64,000 nt of DNA from Castanea sativa (GCF_040712315.1 NC_134018.1:1674001-1738000); one strand, 5' to 3'; counted from the first letter of the stretch, positions 10,240 to 22,426 are shown. The notes: generated by a model from the sequence alone, not told the origin. Numbers and translations are program-made.

Positions 10240-12253
10240 ATGGCAGACCTAGGTTCTCACCATGCAGAATCACAGGGATCACAACCAGAGGATCTTTTCG
10301 AGCGTCTTGAGCGTCGAAGGGATCGAGAGGGAAGCATCCATACAGAACACCCTAGGGCTAGCCATACTCATGGCGGGGGTAGCACCACCCAAGAGGATGG
10401 TGATAAAGCCATGCAGAAGGAGATTAATCGTTTGAAAAGAAAACTGCGCCGCGCCAGACGTAAGCCTTCAGCGTCCTCGTCTAATTCTTCTTCGGTGGAG
10501 GTCCGGGGAGGTAGTTACAGCTCGAGGTCATGCACACCCCCTCAGCGTAATGTCCTCTTGTGAGGAGGACGACCCGCCAGCTCGCAGACCCAAGAAACTT
10601 CCTTCCAGGGGCTTGGAGAACGATGCTATGAGTCGGGCGTTGCACCAACTCTCCAAATCTCCATTCTCACGGAGGATTGAGAAGGGGAGGCTCCCCAGGA
10701 GATTCACCCAGCCCACCTTTACCATCTATTATGGCCGGACTGATCCGATGGAGCACGTGAGTCACTTTAACCAGAGGATGGCGGTGCACTCTCATAACGA
10801 GACCCTGATGTGTAAAGTTTTCCCCTCTAGCTTGGGACCTGTTGCTATGAGGTGGTTCAACGGCCTTAAATCGGGGTCTGTAGGTTCGTTTAGGGAGCTT
10901 ACTAGAGCATTCGCTTTGTGGTTTATTACGTGTAGCAGAGTACCTCGGCCATTGGACTCGCTGCTATCCATGACCATGAGGGAAAGGGAGAAGTTGAAAG
11001 CATATTTTGACCGGTACTGGGAGATGTTTAACGAGATAGATGGTGATTTTGATGAGGTGGCGCTCAATACCTTTAAGGTAGGTCTTCCTACTGATCATGA
11101 TTTGAGGAAGTCTTTGACCAAAAAGCTCGTCCGCAGCGTATGTCGCCTCATGGATCGTATTGACGAGTTCAAAAGAGTAGAGGAAGACCAGCAACAAGGA
11201 AAGGGTAAGGAGAAGGTTATCCTGCAGGAGAGAAGGGATTTCAAGTCGGATCGATACCACAACAACAAGCCGAGGAGAGATTACATTGGGCAGTTCGGCT
11301 CGGAAGTACCTCAGGCCGTGAACACTGTGTTCCAAGAACCAGTACACCAATTATTGGAGAAAGTTCGTAAGGAGCCCTTCTTCAGATGGCCTAGTAAGAT
11401 GGCAGGAGACCCCGTGAAGAGGAATCATAACCTCTTTTGTCAGTACCATCAGGATGTGGGCCACACTACCGAGAACTGTCGGACCCTTTGGAACCACTTG
11501 GAGCAGCTTGTCAGTGAAGGAAAACTGAAGCAGCACTTGTGTCAACCTAATGGGCATGGCAGTCAATCCGGCTCAAACAATCAGAAGAATAATCCATCTC
11601 GGCCGGCATTGGGAACAATTAATGTTATCTTCGCTGCACCTGGCAGGACTGGCTCAGGTACCACTAGGGTGATGGCGGTTTCCCATTCTCAAGCCGAGGA
11701 GGTAGGCTGCAGGCCGAAGAGGTTGAAGGTGACTTTACCCGTCTTGGGATTTTCGGAGGAGGATAAGGTTGGTACCATTCAACCCCATGACGATACTCTT
11801 GTGGTTACTCTTAGGATAGAGAATTATGATGTGAAGAGGGTGATGATTGATCAGGGCAGTGGTGCAGATATCATGTACCCTGATTTATTTAAGGGGCTAA
11901 GGTTGAAGCTGGAAGATCTTACTCCTTATGACTTGCCACTCATAAGCTTTGAAGGAAGGGCCATTGTGCCGAAGGGACAGATTCGTTTGCCTGTTCAATC
12001 CGGCTCAGAAACGGTTGAGGTGGATTTCATTGTGGTCGACGCGTACTCCCCATATACAGCCATCCTCGCCAGGCCATGGCTGCACGCTCTAGGAGCCGTC
12101 TCCTCTACCTTGCATGTTAAGGTTAAGTTCCCCTCTGGGGAATATGTTGAAGAGATCCTCGGTAGCCAATCGGTGGCCAGGCAATGCATATCGGCCGCAG
12201 TGCTTCATCAGATAGAACCCGAGTCATCGGCTTTGCTCATCCAAGACTCATAG
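10240..12253 (+). pseudogene. gypsy 1 Gag and protease
   Basis: The first ATG after the primer site is at 10240. The frame runs to 10563 (charged, Arg/Ser-rich), and coding continues in another frame from about 10550 to 12253, so one frameshift splits Gag. The second part holds the retrotransposon Gag core (FTIYYGRTDPMEHVSHFNQRM, then FKVGLP), a knuckle-like CQYHQDVGHTTENC, and an aspartic protease whose active site reads MIDQGSGADIMY in place of the usual ID(P/N)GSSADI. The last stop (TAG 12251-12253) and another TAG at 12380-12382 lie in the same frame as the reverse transcriptase, so gag-pro-RT was once a single frame. Confidence 0.88.
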
Positions 12254-12388
12254 CAATTAACAGCTCCTGATGCACCTGGAGTGGTGACAGGAGAGGAGGC
12301 TCTTTGTGAGGAGTTAGAGAAGTTTTTGATAGCGGATGACCCAGAGAGGTTCTTCCAAGTCAGCATACGTTTGCCGCACTAGGAGAAG

Positions 12389-14441
12389 ATGGAGTTGTTG
12401 GAATTTCTGAAAGGCAATATTGATGTTTTTGCGTGGGACCCTTATGAGGCTCCCGGCGTAGACCCGAGCTTCATTTGTCATCATTTAAACGTCAACCCTA
12501 CCATTGTTCCCAGAAGGCAGCCACCTCGGCGTTCTTCCAAAGAACATTCCGAGGCTGTGAAGGAAGAGGTGCTCAAATTCAAGAGGGCTGGGGCTATTAA
12601 AGAAGTTTTCTACCCCGAATGGTTGGCGCATACGGTTGTGGTTAAAAAGAAGAATGGAACGTGAAGAGTATGTGTGGACTTCACAAATTTGAACCAAGGC
12701 TTGCCCCAAGGATTCGTTCCTAATGCCGCGTATTGATCAGCTTTTGGATGTCACTGTCGGACATCCTCGTATGAGTTTTTTGGATGCCTTCTAGGGTTAC
12801 CATCAAATTCCATTAGCATTGGAGGATCAAGAGAAGACTGCTTTCATTACTCCAACAGGGAACTACCATTATAAGGTCATGCCGTTTGGGTTAAAGAATG
12901 CTGGGGCTACCTACCAAAGAATAATGACCAGAATGTTCGAATAGCAACTAGGGAAGACCATTGAGGTATATGTGGATGATATGGTGGTGAAGAGTAAAAC
13001 AATACCTTCACACGTCAAAGATGTGGCCGACACCTTCTAGGTGCTAAGAAAGTACAAGTTGCGCCTTAACGCCTCGAAGTGCTCTTTTGGTGTGGGATTT
13101 GGAAAGTTCTTGGGATATATGATTACTCATAGAGGCATAGAGGTAAACCCAGCGCAGGTCAAGGCTATTCAGGATTTGCAGTCGCCTCGGAACCCAAAAG
13201 AAATCCAGAAATTGACCGGAATGATTGCCGCACTGAGTAGGTTTATCTCTCGGTCAGCTGACCGATGCCGTCCTTTCTTCCAATTGTTGAATAAATGGAA
13301 GGGGTTTCAATGGACCGAGGACTGCGTGTTAGCCTTCCAACAGCTTAAGCAATATCTTTCTCGGCCACCCATTTTGTCTCGCCCCGAGGCGGACGAGGTT
13401 TTGTTTGCTTATCTGGCAGTGGCCGTCCACGCGGTCAGCCTGGTCCTTATAAGGGATGAAAGCGGGGTGCAAAGACCAGTCTACTACGTTAGTAAGTCTT
13501 TGAATGAGGCCGAGGTGCGCTATCTACTCTTGGAGAAAGCACTTCTGGCCATAGTTCATGCCACGCGCAAGGTTCCTCATTATTTCCAGTCTCACACTGT
13601 GGTGGTTCTGACCCAATTGCCTCTCAAGGCGGTGTTACGCAGCGCCGATTACTCTGGCAGGGTGGCAAAATGGGGAACCATTTTGGGAGCCTTTGACGTT
13701 AAATACAGGCCTCGCACCTCCGTGAAGGGTCAGGTCCTTGCTGACTTGGTGGCAGAGTTTACTGAACCATTGCTAGAAGAAACTCTGAAAGAAGCACACA
13801 TGGATGAAAAATCAATTGGTGTGATCACAGCCGTAGTACCTCCGACTTGGAAAGTTTATGTGGATGGGGCAACTAATCAGAGAAGGTCTGGTGTTGGGCT
13901 TGTCCTGATATCCCCTAAAGGAATTGTCTTCGAAAAATCTTTGAGATTGGCGTTCTCGGCTACTAATAATGAGGCCAAGTATGAAGCAGTCTTGGTGGGC
14001 ATGAGTATGGTATATAAGATGGGAGGAAAGGAAGTTCATGTGTTCTCGGATTCTCAATTAGTGGTCGGCCAAGTCACGGGGACCATGGAAGCTAGGGACC
14101 CAAGAATGCAAGAATACTTGGCCAAGGTCAAATGTCAGCAAACTAAATTCGATTCTTTTGTCTTGTCTCACATCTCTAGGAGTGGAAACACCCATGCAGA
14201 TTCTTTGGCCACGTTGGCAACGTCTTCGGCTCAGGATTTGCCCAGGATTATCCTCGTAGAGGATTTGCTAGAGCCAACTCTTACCGCTGTCAATGCGGCT
14301 TGCATCCATTTAATAAGGCCTGGACCTAGTTGGATTGACCCGGTCATATCTTTTCTTAAGAACGACATCTTTCCTAAGGACAAGTCTGAAGCAGATAAGA
14401 TACGTCGAAAGGCGCCACGTTTCTGGTTGTCCGAGGACTAG
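12389..14441 (+). pseudogene. gypsy 1 reverse transcriptase, RNase H and second (archaeal-type) RNase H
   Basis: RT begins FLKGNIDVFAWDPYEAPGVDP, includes RVCVDFTNLN and MPFGLKNAGATYQR, and has the YVDD active site at 12969-12980. In-frame stops are at 12662 (TGA), 12792, 12942 and 13038 (all TAG), plus a frameshift near 12700. From 13041 the frame is open to 14441. It covers the RT thumb, a gypsy RNase H that looks degenerate (VLFAYLAVAVHAVSLVLIRD), and a second RNase H with all four acidic residues visible: VYVDGA, NNEAKYEA, FSDSQLVVG and HADSLATLA. The double RNase H places the element in the Tat lineage. Confidence 0.9.
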
Positions 14442-15571
14442 AAACTGTATAAACGATCCTTCTCAGGACCGTACTTGTTGTGTGTGCACCCTGAATCAAT
14501 GGAAGCACTTTTGGAAGAATTGCATGAAGGGATTTGTGGGAGCCACACCGAGGGAAGATCCTTAGCCCACAGAGCTTTGACTTAGGGTTATTGGTGGCCC
14601 AATATGCAGAGGGAGGCTCAGGATTATGCTCGAAAATGTGATCAATGCCAGAGGTTCGCCCCTAATATTCATCAACCTGGAGGGGTTCTCAACCCTCTCT
14701 CCAGTCCTTGGCCTTTTGCACAATGGGGATTGGACATAGTGGGGCCATTTCCGAGGGTGCAGGAAACAAAAGATGACTTCTCGTGGGAACAGACTACTTC
14801 ACTAAATGGGTTGAGGCAGAGCCCTTAGCAAATATCAGAGACGTTGATTCCAAGAAGTTTGTTTGGAAAAACATTGTCACTAGATTCGGAATACCACATA
14901 CGCTTATTTCAGACAGCGGCGTTCAATTCGACAGCAAGGCTTTTAGGAAATATTGTGGTGATATGGGCATCATAAATAGATACTCCACCCCAGCTTATCC
15001 TCAGGGAAATGGGCAAGCCGAGGCCGTTAACAAGGTCATAGTCAGTGGGCTCAAGAGAAGGTTGGACGATGTGAAAGGCAGATGGGTAGAAGAACTCCCA
15101 CATGTTCTGTGGACGTATCGGACAACACCGCGCAGGTCCACGGGAGAAACGCCATTCTCTATGACTTATGGAGCCGAGGCGGTGATACCTCTGGAATCTG
15201 GTTTTCCCACCCTGAAGACGAGTTCTTTTAGCCCAAAGAATAACGATGGCCTCCTGGAGAAAAGTCTTGATTTAGTTGAGGAACAGCGCGAGGCAGCTAT
15301 GGTCCAAATGACTTATTATCAACAGAAGCTTAAACGGGGATATGATGCCCACGTGAAGCTAAGACCACTCGCACCTGGGGATCTTGTACTAAGAAAAATT
15401 GTGGGCACTTCTAAGAACCCAGCTTGGGGTAAGCTAGGACCAAACTGGGAAGGCCCCTATTGCATTGTTTCAGTAGCAGGCATAGGGTTGTATCGACTAG
15501 CTGACCTAAATGAAAGAATTGTACCACGCCCATGGAATGTAAATAACCTTCGAAGGTATTACTATTACTAA
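14442..15571 (+). pseudogene. gypsy 1 integrase
   Basis: The HHCC zinc-binding part is split by TAGs at 14439-14441 and 14583-14585 (LHEGICGSH...CDQCQRFA). A frameshift near 14780 leads into the core from 14783 to 15571. The DDE catalytic residues can be seen: Asp in TDYFTKWVEA, Asp in ISDSGVQFD, Glu in GNGQAEAVNK. The C-terminus has the usual LVLRK...GKLGPNWEGPYCI and PWNVNNLRRYY end. The catalytic domain itself is intact over 262 codons, while the zinc finger is not. Confidence 0.92.
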
Positions 15572-15625
15572 AGTGTGTTTTTCTTAGTTAACAGTTCAAA
15601 GTTATAAATATCTCAGGGGCTTACA

Positions 15626-16635
15626 GTTACTATTCTTAAGTGTCAAATAGAAACTTGGTTAAGTATGGTCCTCGGACCACAAACCTTGTGGAAATTGATA
15701 TCTTATCATTTGTTAAACAGAACCTTAGTTATGTCGGGTTCTCGGACCTCCTACTTTGGGAAAATTAACATTTGAAGTTACTATTCTTAAGTGTCAAACA
15801 GAAACTTGGTTAAGTATGGTCCTCGGACCACAAACCTTGTGGAAATTGATATCTTATCATTTGTTAAACAGAACCTTAGTTATGCCGGGTCCTCAGACCT
15901 TCTACTTTGGGAAAATTAACATTTGAAGTTACTATTCTTAAGTGTCAAACAGAAACTTGGTTAAGTATGGTCCTCGGACCACAAACCTTGTGGAAATTGA
16001 TATCTTATCATTTGTTAGACAGAACCTTAGTTATGCTGAGTCCTCGAAGCTACTACTTTGAGAAAATTAACTTTTGAAGTTACTATTCTTAAGTGTCAAA
16101 CAGAAACTTGGTTAAGTATGGTCCTCAGACCACAAACCTTGTGAAAATTGATATCTTCTCATTTGTTAAACAGAACCTTAGTTATGCCGGGTCCTCGGAC
16201 CTCCTACTTTGGGAAAATTAACATTTGAAGTTACTATTCTTAAGTGTCAAACAGAAACTTGGTTAAGTATGGTCTTCAGACCACAAACCTTGTGAAAATT
16301 AATATCTTCTCATTTGTTAAACAGAACCTTAGTTATGCCAGGTCCTCGGACCTCCTACTTTGGGAAAATTAACATTTGAAGTTACTATTCTTAAGTGTCA
16401 AACAGAAACTTGGTTAAGTATGGTTCTCGAACCACAAACCTTGTGGAAATTGATATCTTGTCATTTGTTAAACAGAACCTTAGTTATGCCGGGTCCTCGG
16501 GCATCCTACTTTGGGGAAATTAACATTTGAAGTTACTATTCTTAAGTGTCAAACAGAAACTTGGTTAAGTATGGTCCTCGGACCACAAACCTTGTGAAAA
16601 TTGATATCTTCTTATTTGTTAAACAACACCTTAGT
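15626..16635 (+). repeat. Tandem array of 151-bp units in gypsy 1
   Basis: Units start at 15626, 15777, 15928, 16079, 16230, 16381 and 16532, exactly 151 bp apart each time; the seventh is partial. Each starts GTTACTATTCTTAAGTGTCA. Each has near its middle the perfect or near-perfect inverted repeat TGGTCC-TC-GGACCA, and later a second CCTCGGAC block. The array begins about 55 bases after the integrase stop. Tandem arrays here are known in Tat-type elements; the hairpin content is what the sequence shows. Confidence 0.95.
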
Positions 16636-17117
16636 CACTGTTCTTATTCTTATCACACGCTTTGTGGAAATCAGTATCTTACCATTCATTAACTTAGATC
16701 TTAAGTTCTATATTTTTAAGTGTTAAACAAATTTTTGTAAGGAATAACCCTCGGACCTTACATCCTACTGAAAGTAATACCTCAGATTACAAAAGTTTAA
16801 CCATTATATGAGTTTTTTTAACTAAGGCAGTGTTTAATATCCAAACTAAGTTAATCTCTGTCAGGTTCTTAAATATTCTACTTTGCAAAGCAAATATGCG
16901 CATGGCTATTTGGAGGTTATAATTGTGCAACTCTTGGAGTTAGATTTGTTTATTCTGTTCTTCCTTTAACTATGTATTAGTGATAACTTTCATGACAAGC
17001 ACAAAAAGAATAAAGTAAAACAAATACAACATGAGTGAAAGTTGAATAAAATTGTTCTTCATTAATTATATACATCATCAAAAAAAGGGGGAGTACATGA
17101 AAGTCCTATGCTAGGCC
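16636..17117 (+). other. Spacer between tandem array and antisense gene
   Basis: AT-rich, non-coding. It is a decayed continuation of the array (AAGTGTTAAACAAA, CCTCGGACC near 16750) and then unique sequence up to the C-terminal stop of the antisense gene. Confidence 0.6.
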
Positions 17118-19640
17118 CTAAGCTTGGGGAGGGGGGTCTTGGAGGGAGCTGCTGCCAACCTCAGTGCTCTTCAGTTCCAGCTCAAAGGTAGACAAAACTT
17201 GCTTCTCTTTGTCTGTTAAAGGAACGAGGGGCTCCACATTCTGAATTTGCTCCTTCTCGGCACCGCCACGCTCGTCCTTCTCTTTATGGGAACCTTCAGG
17301 TTCTGTAGGATCAGGAACGAGTTCTTGCACCACAGGAGGAAGGGCAGGGGAGGCAGCAACAGGAGCGTCTTCTATCTCCTGTATGTCTAGGGGAAGCCAA
17401 ATGTTCTCGGGCTTCCTCAGCTCAGAAGCTTGAGGAACCCCTGCAGCATTCATGGCCTCTCCCCAGACCTGTTGACAATACTCTCGGCACAAGGCCGCAA
17501 AGGCTTCTGTCAACAGTTCTTGCGTTGCATTTACTCCCTCCTAATAGCTGGCCTTCTTCGCGACCTCCAGTGCGTGCTTGTGGGCGCGAGCCTCCTCCTT
17601 CGCCCGCGTAAGCTCCTTCTCCAAATCAGAGCGTGCCCGTTGGGCTTGAGAGAGCTCGTCGTCCTTCTGGCGAAGAAGCTTATGTTGCCCCTCCACTTGG
17701 TTTTTCATCATCTTTAAGTTGGCCTCGGCACCATCCTTCTCTCTTTTTAAATTGGCCAGCTGCGATGTGATCTTCCCATTCTCTGCTAGGACCTGGCCTA
17801 GTGACCTTTTTTGCCTCTTGCCGTAACTCTTGCTCTATCCCAGCGCGCTTCCGAGAATCCTCCACGAACTTCTCGGTCGCGAAAACTTCTTGGATGGTCT
17901 GCAAAAAAAAAATGTCAGGAGGTTAAATGTGGTAAAGTGTTTACAAATGAATCTAGAGTACAAGTGTAAGGTGGAACTTACCAGAGCTAAATCCCTTTTT
18001 AATGAAAGGAACAACTGAGGCTGGCCCATCTTCTCCAAGGTTTCCATGTCCTTTGGCAGCAGAAGAGGACGCTCCAACGCCTTGGCCAAGTGGTGGGCGT
18101 GGCCTTGTTGGATTGCCCTAATACTAGAGTGGCAGGAGATTGGTGCGCCGTCCAGTCTTAAGTCAGGAGACCAGATAGCCGGTGCTCGGCGCACTTCGGC
18201 CATGTCTCTGATCTCCCTACTCTCGATTGGGCGAGCCCGACCTTTGCCCTTGTCCAGCTTCTGCTGCTGAGCTGGTTGTGGTTGTTGTCGTGGCTTCTTT
18301 TGCTTCTCGCCACTTGCGCCTTCGGCCTCCACCTTCCTTTTCTTCTTCGGATTGTCGGCAGGAGGCTTGGGGTCGACAGGAGGAGGGGGTGGTGGCAAGG
18401 CAGGGGGAGCTTAGGATCCCCTCGTCCCCTTTCGGGCAACTTTCTCCCCTCTCGTGGTCAGGAGGTCCTTAAGCATGTCCATGTCCTCTTCAATAGAGCT
18501 GTCGTCTGGACATGCTATCACTAGACCGGCTATCCCAGAGGTCTCGGCGGCTTCCTTTTCTTCATCGGAAAGGACGACAAATGGGCTTCTACGAGGCCTT
18601 TGGGTGTCTTCAAGTTGAAACTTATCTATCTCCTCGTCCAACGTGTTCGACAAAGACACTTGCTCCTCTGGGACAACTATTGCCTGAGAGTGCGCGGCGA
18701 GGGGGATTGCCGCAATGGTTTATGTGTACAATATGGTGTGGGGGTCGTCAGAAAGGTCGTGGTCAGCTAAGAAGTGCGGTCTGGCCACGTGAATCCTTCT
18801 TCACCTCCGGTCACCCGCAACGATGGCGTTCTCAATCTCCTGGAAGTCTGAGGAGATAGGGTCGTACCCTAATATCAAATGCGCCACTCTTAGTTGCAAG
18901 TCTTCACTCACAAACACCTCTGAGCTTAGCACTCGGTTCAGATCCGCAACGTTACAATGGCTCAAGCGAGGGCGCACGTGTTGTTTATCTGCAAAGAAAG
19001 ACACCAAAACAAACCAACATGGTCAGATTTGTAGGACATGTAATAAACTAAAGTTAGACGCTTAAGTAAATGCAAATGCACATTTTTAGATGTTAGGTGG
19101 AGTTATGGGGTGGGAAGTTAGATCCTAAGGAGTCATACTTGGATCTCCCCACTCAACTGGGCAGTAGAGGCCGTCGTGCCAGTTGCCTGAGACGATGAGG
19201 TAGTCGTCCTTCATGCCTTTATTGGACTTGGGCAGACAGGAGATCAACCTAACTACGCTAGAGCGGGATTTGATATAATAGCCTACCCTAGTGAGTTTGT
19301 GGCATTCGTACATAAAGGCAACGTCATGCCAGGTAAGGTTTAGACCCATCTGCTCATTTAGAGCATCAACGCTTCCTAAGACTCTAAAGACGTTGGGAGC
19401 ACATTGGTCAGAACACAACCGATGGTTGAGGAGGTATTCCCTAGTCACGCTTCTCATAGGGAGCGTCATCCCACCTTCTATGAAGGCAATCATGGGGATG
19501 ATAACCTCTTCCGTTTTCCTAGACCCAGCTACGGCTTCCGCCGGACAGTATCTTAAACCTACGTCGCTGGAAATGTGGTATTTGGCTCTGAAACCTTCCA
19601 TCCCAGCGGCGGTGTCAACTAAACACTTAAATCTACCCAT
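17118..19640 (-). pseudogene. Antisense accessory gene of gypsy 1, with introns
   Basis: Encoded opposite to gag-pol. Exon 1 (19640-19139) has IAFIEGGMTLPMRSVTREYL and RLISCLPKSNKGMKDDYL, typical of putative plant gypsy-type transposon proteins. It joins across a 150-bp GT-AG intron (19138-18989) to KQHVRPRLSHCNVADLNRVL...AHLILGYDPISS. After a frameshift near 18805 comes SLSNTLDEEIDKFQLE, one in-frame TAA near 18409, a Pro/Lys-rich segment (PPPPPPVDPKPP, KKKRKVE like a nuclear signal) and SLKRDLAL. A second 83-bp intron (17981-17899) joins in phase to TIQEVFATEKFVEDSRKRAG, a coiled-coil region. The protein ends in the 17513-17118 frame (CREYCQQVWGEAMNAAGVP). The role of such antisense proteins is unknown. 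Confidence 0.8.
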
Positions 19641-20130
19641 TAGGAAGGAACGAAAGACTAAGTTTTAAGAGGGAGAACGGTTGAAATGGGAGCCGAGGAC
19701 AAGATCCAAGGAGAATGGAGTAAAGAAAAAGAATAGGAACTTACAAGTTTGAAGTTGTGCGAGTTTCCACGGATTTCTGCAACGAAAAGATGATTACTGA
19801 TATTTTGATGGGATTAGCCTCTGAAGAAATAAATGAAGGCGCAAGTTCCCAAAGCGTCACGACATGCGGGAAGCGGCCTCGAAATTGTATTCGTCCCGCC
19901 CAAATTTTCAGGGGGTAACAAGGGCCGTTGGATGCTCATCTCACCGTTGAACGTGGGGGACAAGGTGTAACTTACAGTAATAAATGCGAGCGTTTTTGAA
20001 AATAAAACAGCCAAGTGGCATCCTATTGGAACATGAAGCGATCTCCACACGCGCAGTTATTTACAAAACGTGTGGGGTAAGTTCTCGTTGGGTCAAAACC
20101 CTATTTTTCTCCTCGGATGTTAAAAAATAG

Positions 20131-20146
20131 AGTTTTGAGGGGCTAT
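20131..20146 (+). promoter_or_regulatory. Polypurine tract of gypsy 1
   Basis: AGTTTTGAGGGGCTAT immediately before the 3' LTR, in the position where plus-strand DNA synthesis is primed. Confidence 0.65.
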
Positions 20147-20879
20147 TGTGGGGAGTAAAAGAACCCAAGCGGGCGTTTGGGCCTTTGGGCTCTAGCAAGG
20201 AGGGCCGATCTGTTCTTAAGCTAAGAATTTATTAGTACTGCGAATCGGCCCATACGCCAAGGGTCTGAGGATACAGCCGAGGGTGAGCTTCTCCTCGGAC
20301 AGATCCAAGAGAACTCGGAGATTCACTACGAAGGTCAAGGCAGAATTTTGGAAAGACTGTTGGTTAAAAGGGGGAAACCCTGAACCTTCTAAATGCACCG
20401 GTGTTAGAAAAATGCCAAGACCAAAGGCTGCCACCTCCATATTAAAGACTCTGCGCCTACCTCCCTGGCCGCATTAATAGGGAAGTGACCCCTGAACAGT
20501 AGAACTGAAACTTCTGGTCACTATTCAAAGGCACTAAGAAAAGAAATATCTAGAGGGGAGGGGGTTTGAGCAACACGTGGAAAAAGTATCAGGAAAAGAA
20601 GTATTTAAGGGGGTCTGAAACCAAGAAAGTGGGGAAGAATGGTAATCTTTAAGAAAGAAAGAGAAATAATATAGCAGTAGTCCTCGGCTCACGTCCGAGG
20701 AGGTCCATCGACAATTATCATTCATTATTTACAAGTGTTTGCACGCCAAAGCCTGTTATCAAGTTCTCAGTACCTTTAGTCTAGATTTCGAGCCCACGCT
20801 CTACAAATTTCATTGTTTAAGGCTCATTGGGCCTGAGCCCATAATTTTCTTTGGGTCTAGGTGCAATTGTGCACTTACA
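20147..20879 (+). repeat. 3' LTR of gypsy 1
   Basis: 733 bp, the same length as the 5' LTR, differing at about 22 positions that are mostly transitions. It is preceded by a purine-rich tract and followed by the ATTAC target duplication. Confidence 0.95.
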
Positions 20880-20884
20880 ATTAC

Positions 20885-22421
20885 TCTACAATTATATGTC
20901 CAAATTATTGTTGTGGTGGGTTGTTGATTTGGAGTAAGTGGGTGCCTTGCATGGTGATATAAGGTGGTCTACTTTTCATTATTGGGAGTGTTGATTTTCA
21001 TTTCTTTAAAATGTCTTCTTAGTTGGCTATAGATTGAATTTTTTACTTTGTGCTTGTTTTATGTCTTTCATGGAAAATATGATTTGTAAAAGAGGCCAAA
21101 AGGCCATTTGGCAATAATTGAGAAGCATAAGATACATACTTGTGGTTCCAAAAGCTATGCCCAAACGGTGGATCTCCTTGTAAGAATTAAAATTTATATA
21201 TTAGTAACATGCCAAAAAATAATAAAACTTAAATTATTTTGTGTTTCAAAGTAGAAGTAAATGTGTTTCAACACCATCGCTCTATTTTTCTGAATGTAAT
21301 GACATTGTTGTTGGAAAAAATAATGGAAAGCCAGTAGACATGACAGAAAATAAATGATTTTTTTTTTTTTTGTTGTGCTAGACAAATAAGTAAATAATAA
21401 GATGCGCATAACTTTTCATTTTAGGGTTAATAATATGGTGCTAGACCCCCAAGGACATTAGTTGTGGTTCAATTTGTCAAATCTTATAATTGCATGCTTA
21501 TGCAAACAAGTTGTTGATCTTTGCATTTAGCAGTCCTATATTTGCTGATTTCCTCAAGCTTAGATCACCATTCTATCACCAAAATGGCATTAGGGTTTTC
21601 TAGTCAAACATGCACCATTTTTGGCATTAGAAAGTCTAATACATTGGATTTGAAAGCTAAACTTTTTGACACTTCTATGGTGGAATTTTCACATTTCTAT
21701 TAACATAGAATTGTCAAAATTTGTTAGTAAAATGAGTCACAAACACGCAAATCAAAAGCCTGTAAATGTGATGTGTGATAAATTATCAATGAGAGGAACC
21801 TTATATCTCACTTTAAGCCTAATAGTGTACTCAAAGATTGTTATATATGTTTTTTGCCTTTACTTTGCATCTTTCAAATGCAAGAAACCTTAAATTGGAT
21901 TCTTAATGCAACGTTGTTTAGTAGTCACACTTTTTGTGACTTTTGATTAATGTCATATATAATGCAATATTAAATGTTTTTCTATATTGATTAGGCTCTT
22001 CAAGTTTCAAAATGATAGGAGATAAAACCATCTCATTAGTAAACTATTCAAAACTATGGTTGTTTTCTTTTAGTGTTGTTTTGAATTTATTAAATGCATG
22101 GATTCATGAGTCTTATATTATCAATTAATACAAAATTTGACATTCACAATAATTATAAATGGATGTGATTTAAAGGTGGTGCTGACAAAATACTAATACA
22201 TTGATGTAAACTAATCCATTATGCATTTGTTCTATTGTAGGATGGTAATGATGATTTGGCAGTAGATGTCTATTCTCCCAGTGATAATCGCGTATCATCC
22301 AATGACAGACATTAGGCAATGATGACGTAGACGATGGGCCTTATTTTGGAGTAACTACCTAGACATTTTGATATTTATAATAAAGTTTCAAAGTTTGATC
22401 TATATATGTTATAGTTGGAAA
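20885..22421. other. Intergenic or broken host-gene DNA
   Basis: AT-rich, with no protein recognised. A possible terminal exon of 25 codons, opened by TTCTATTGTAG and ending at a TAG, lies at 22241-22315 and encodes an acidic, Ser-rich tail (DDLAVDVYSPSDNRVSSNDRH). See findings. Confidence 0.45.
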
Positions 22422-22426
22422 CATTA

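Larger units (their letters stand above)
9461..20879 (+). mobile_element. Complete Ty3/gypsy LTR retrotransposon, Tat-like lineage (gypsy 1)
   Basis: An 11.4-kb element with two 733-bp LTRs (about 22 differences, roughly 97% identical by eye), TG...CA ends and a perfect 5-bp duplication, ATTAC, at 9456-9460 and 20880-20884. Order: LTR, primer site, gag, protease, reverse transcriptase, RNase H, a second RNase H-like domain, integrase, 151-bp tandem array, antisense gene, polypurine tract, LTR. The second RNase H and the antisense ORF between pol and the 3' LTR are typical of Tat/Ogre/Retand-type elements. All ORFs are broken. The element sits in what may have been a host intron. Confidence 0.95.

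Noticed and set aside
15626..16635. Could the regular array be CRISPR-like?
   Set aside because: Units are contiguous with no unique spacers, and the array is inside a plant retrotransposon.
18227..18859. Plus-strand frames rich in Leu, Arg and Ser
   Set aside because: They are shadows of the antisense gene, whose minus-strand reading has motifs and matching introns.
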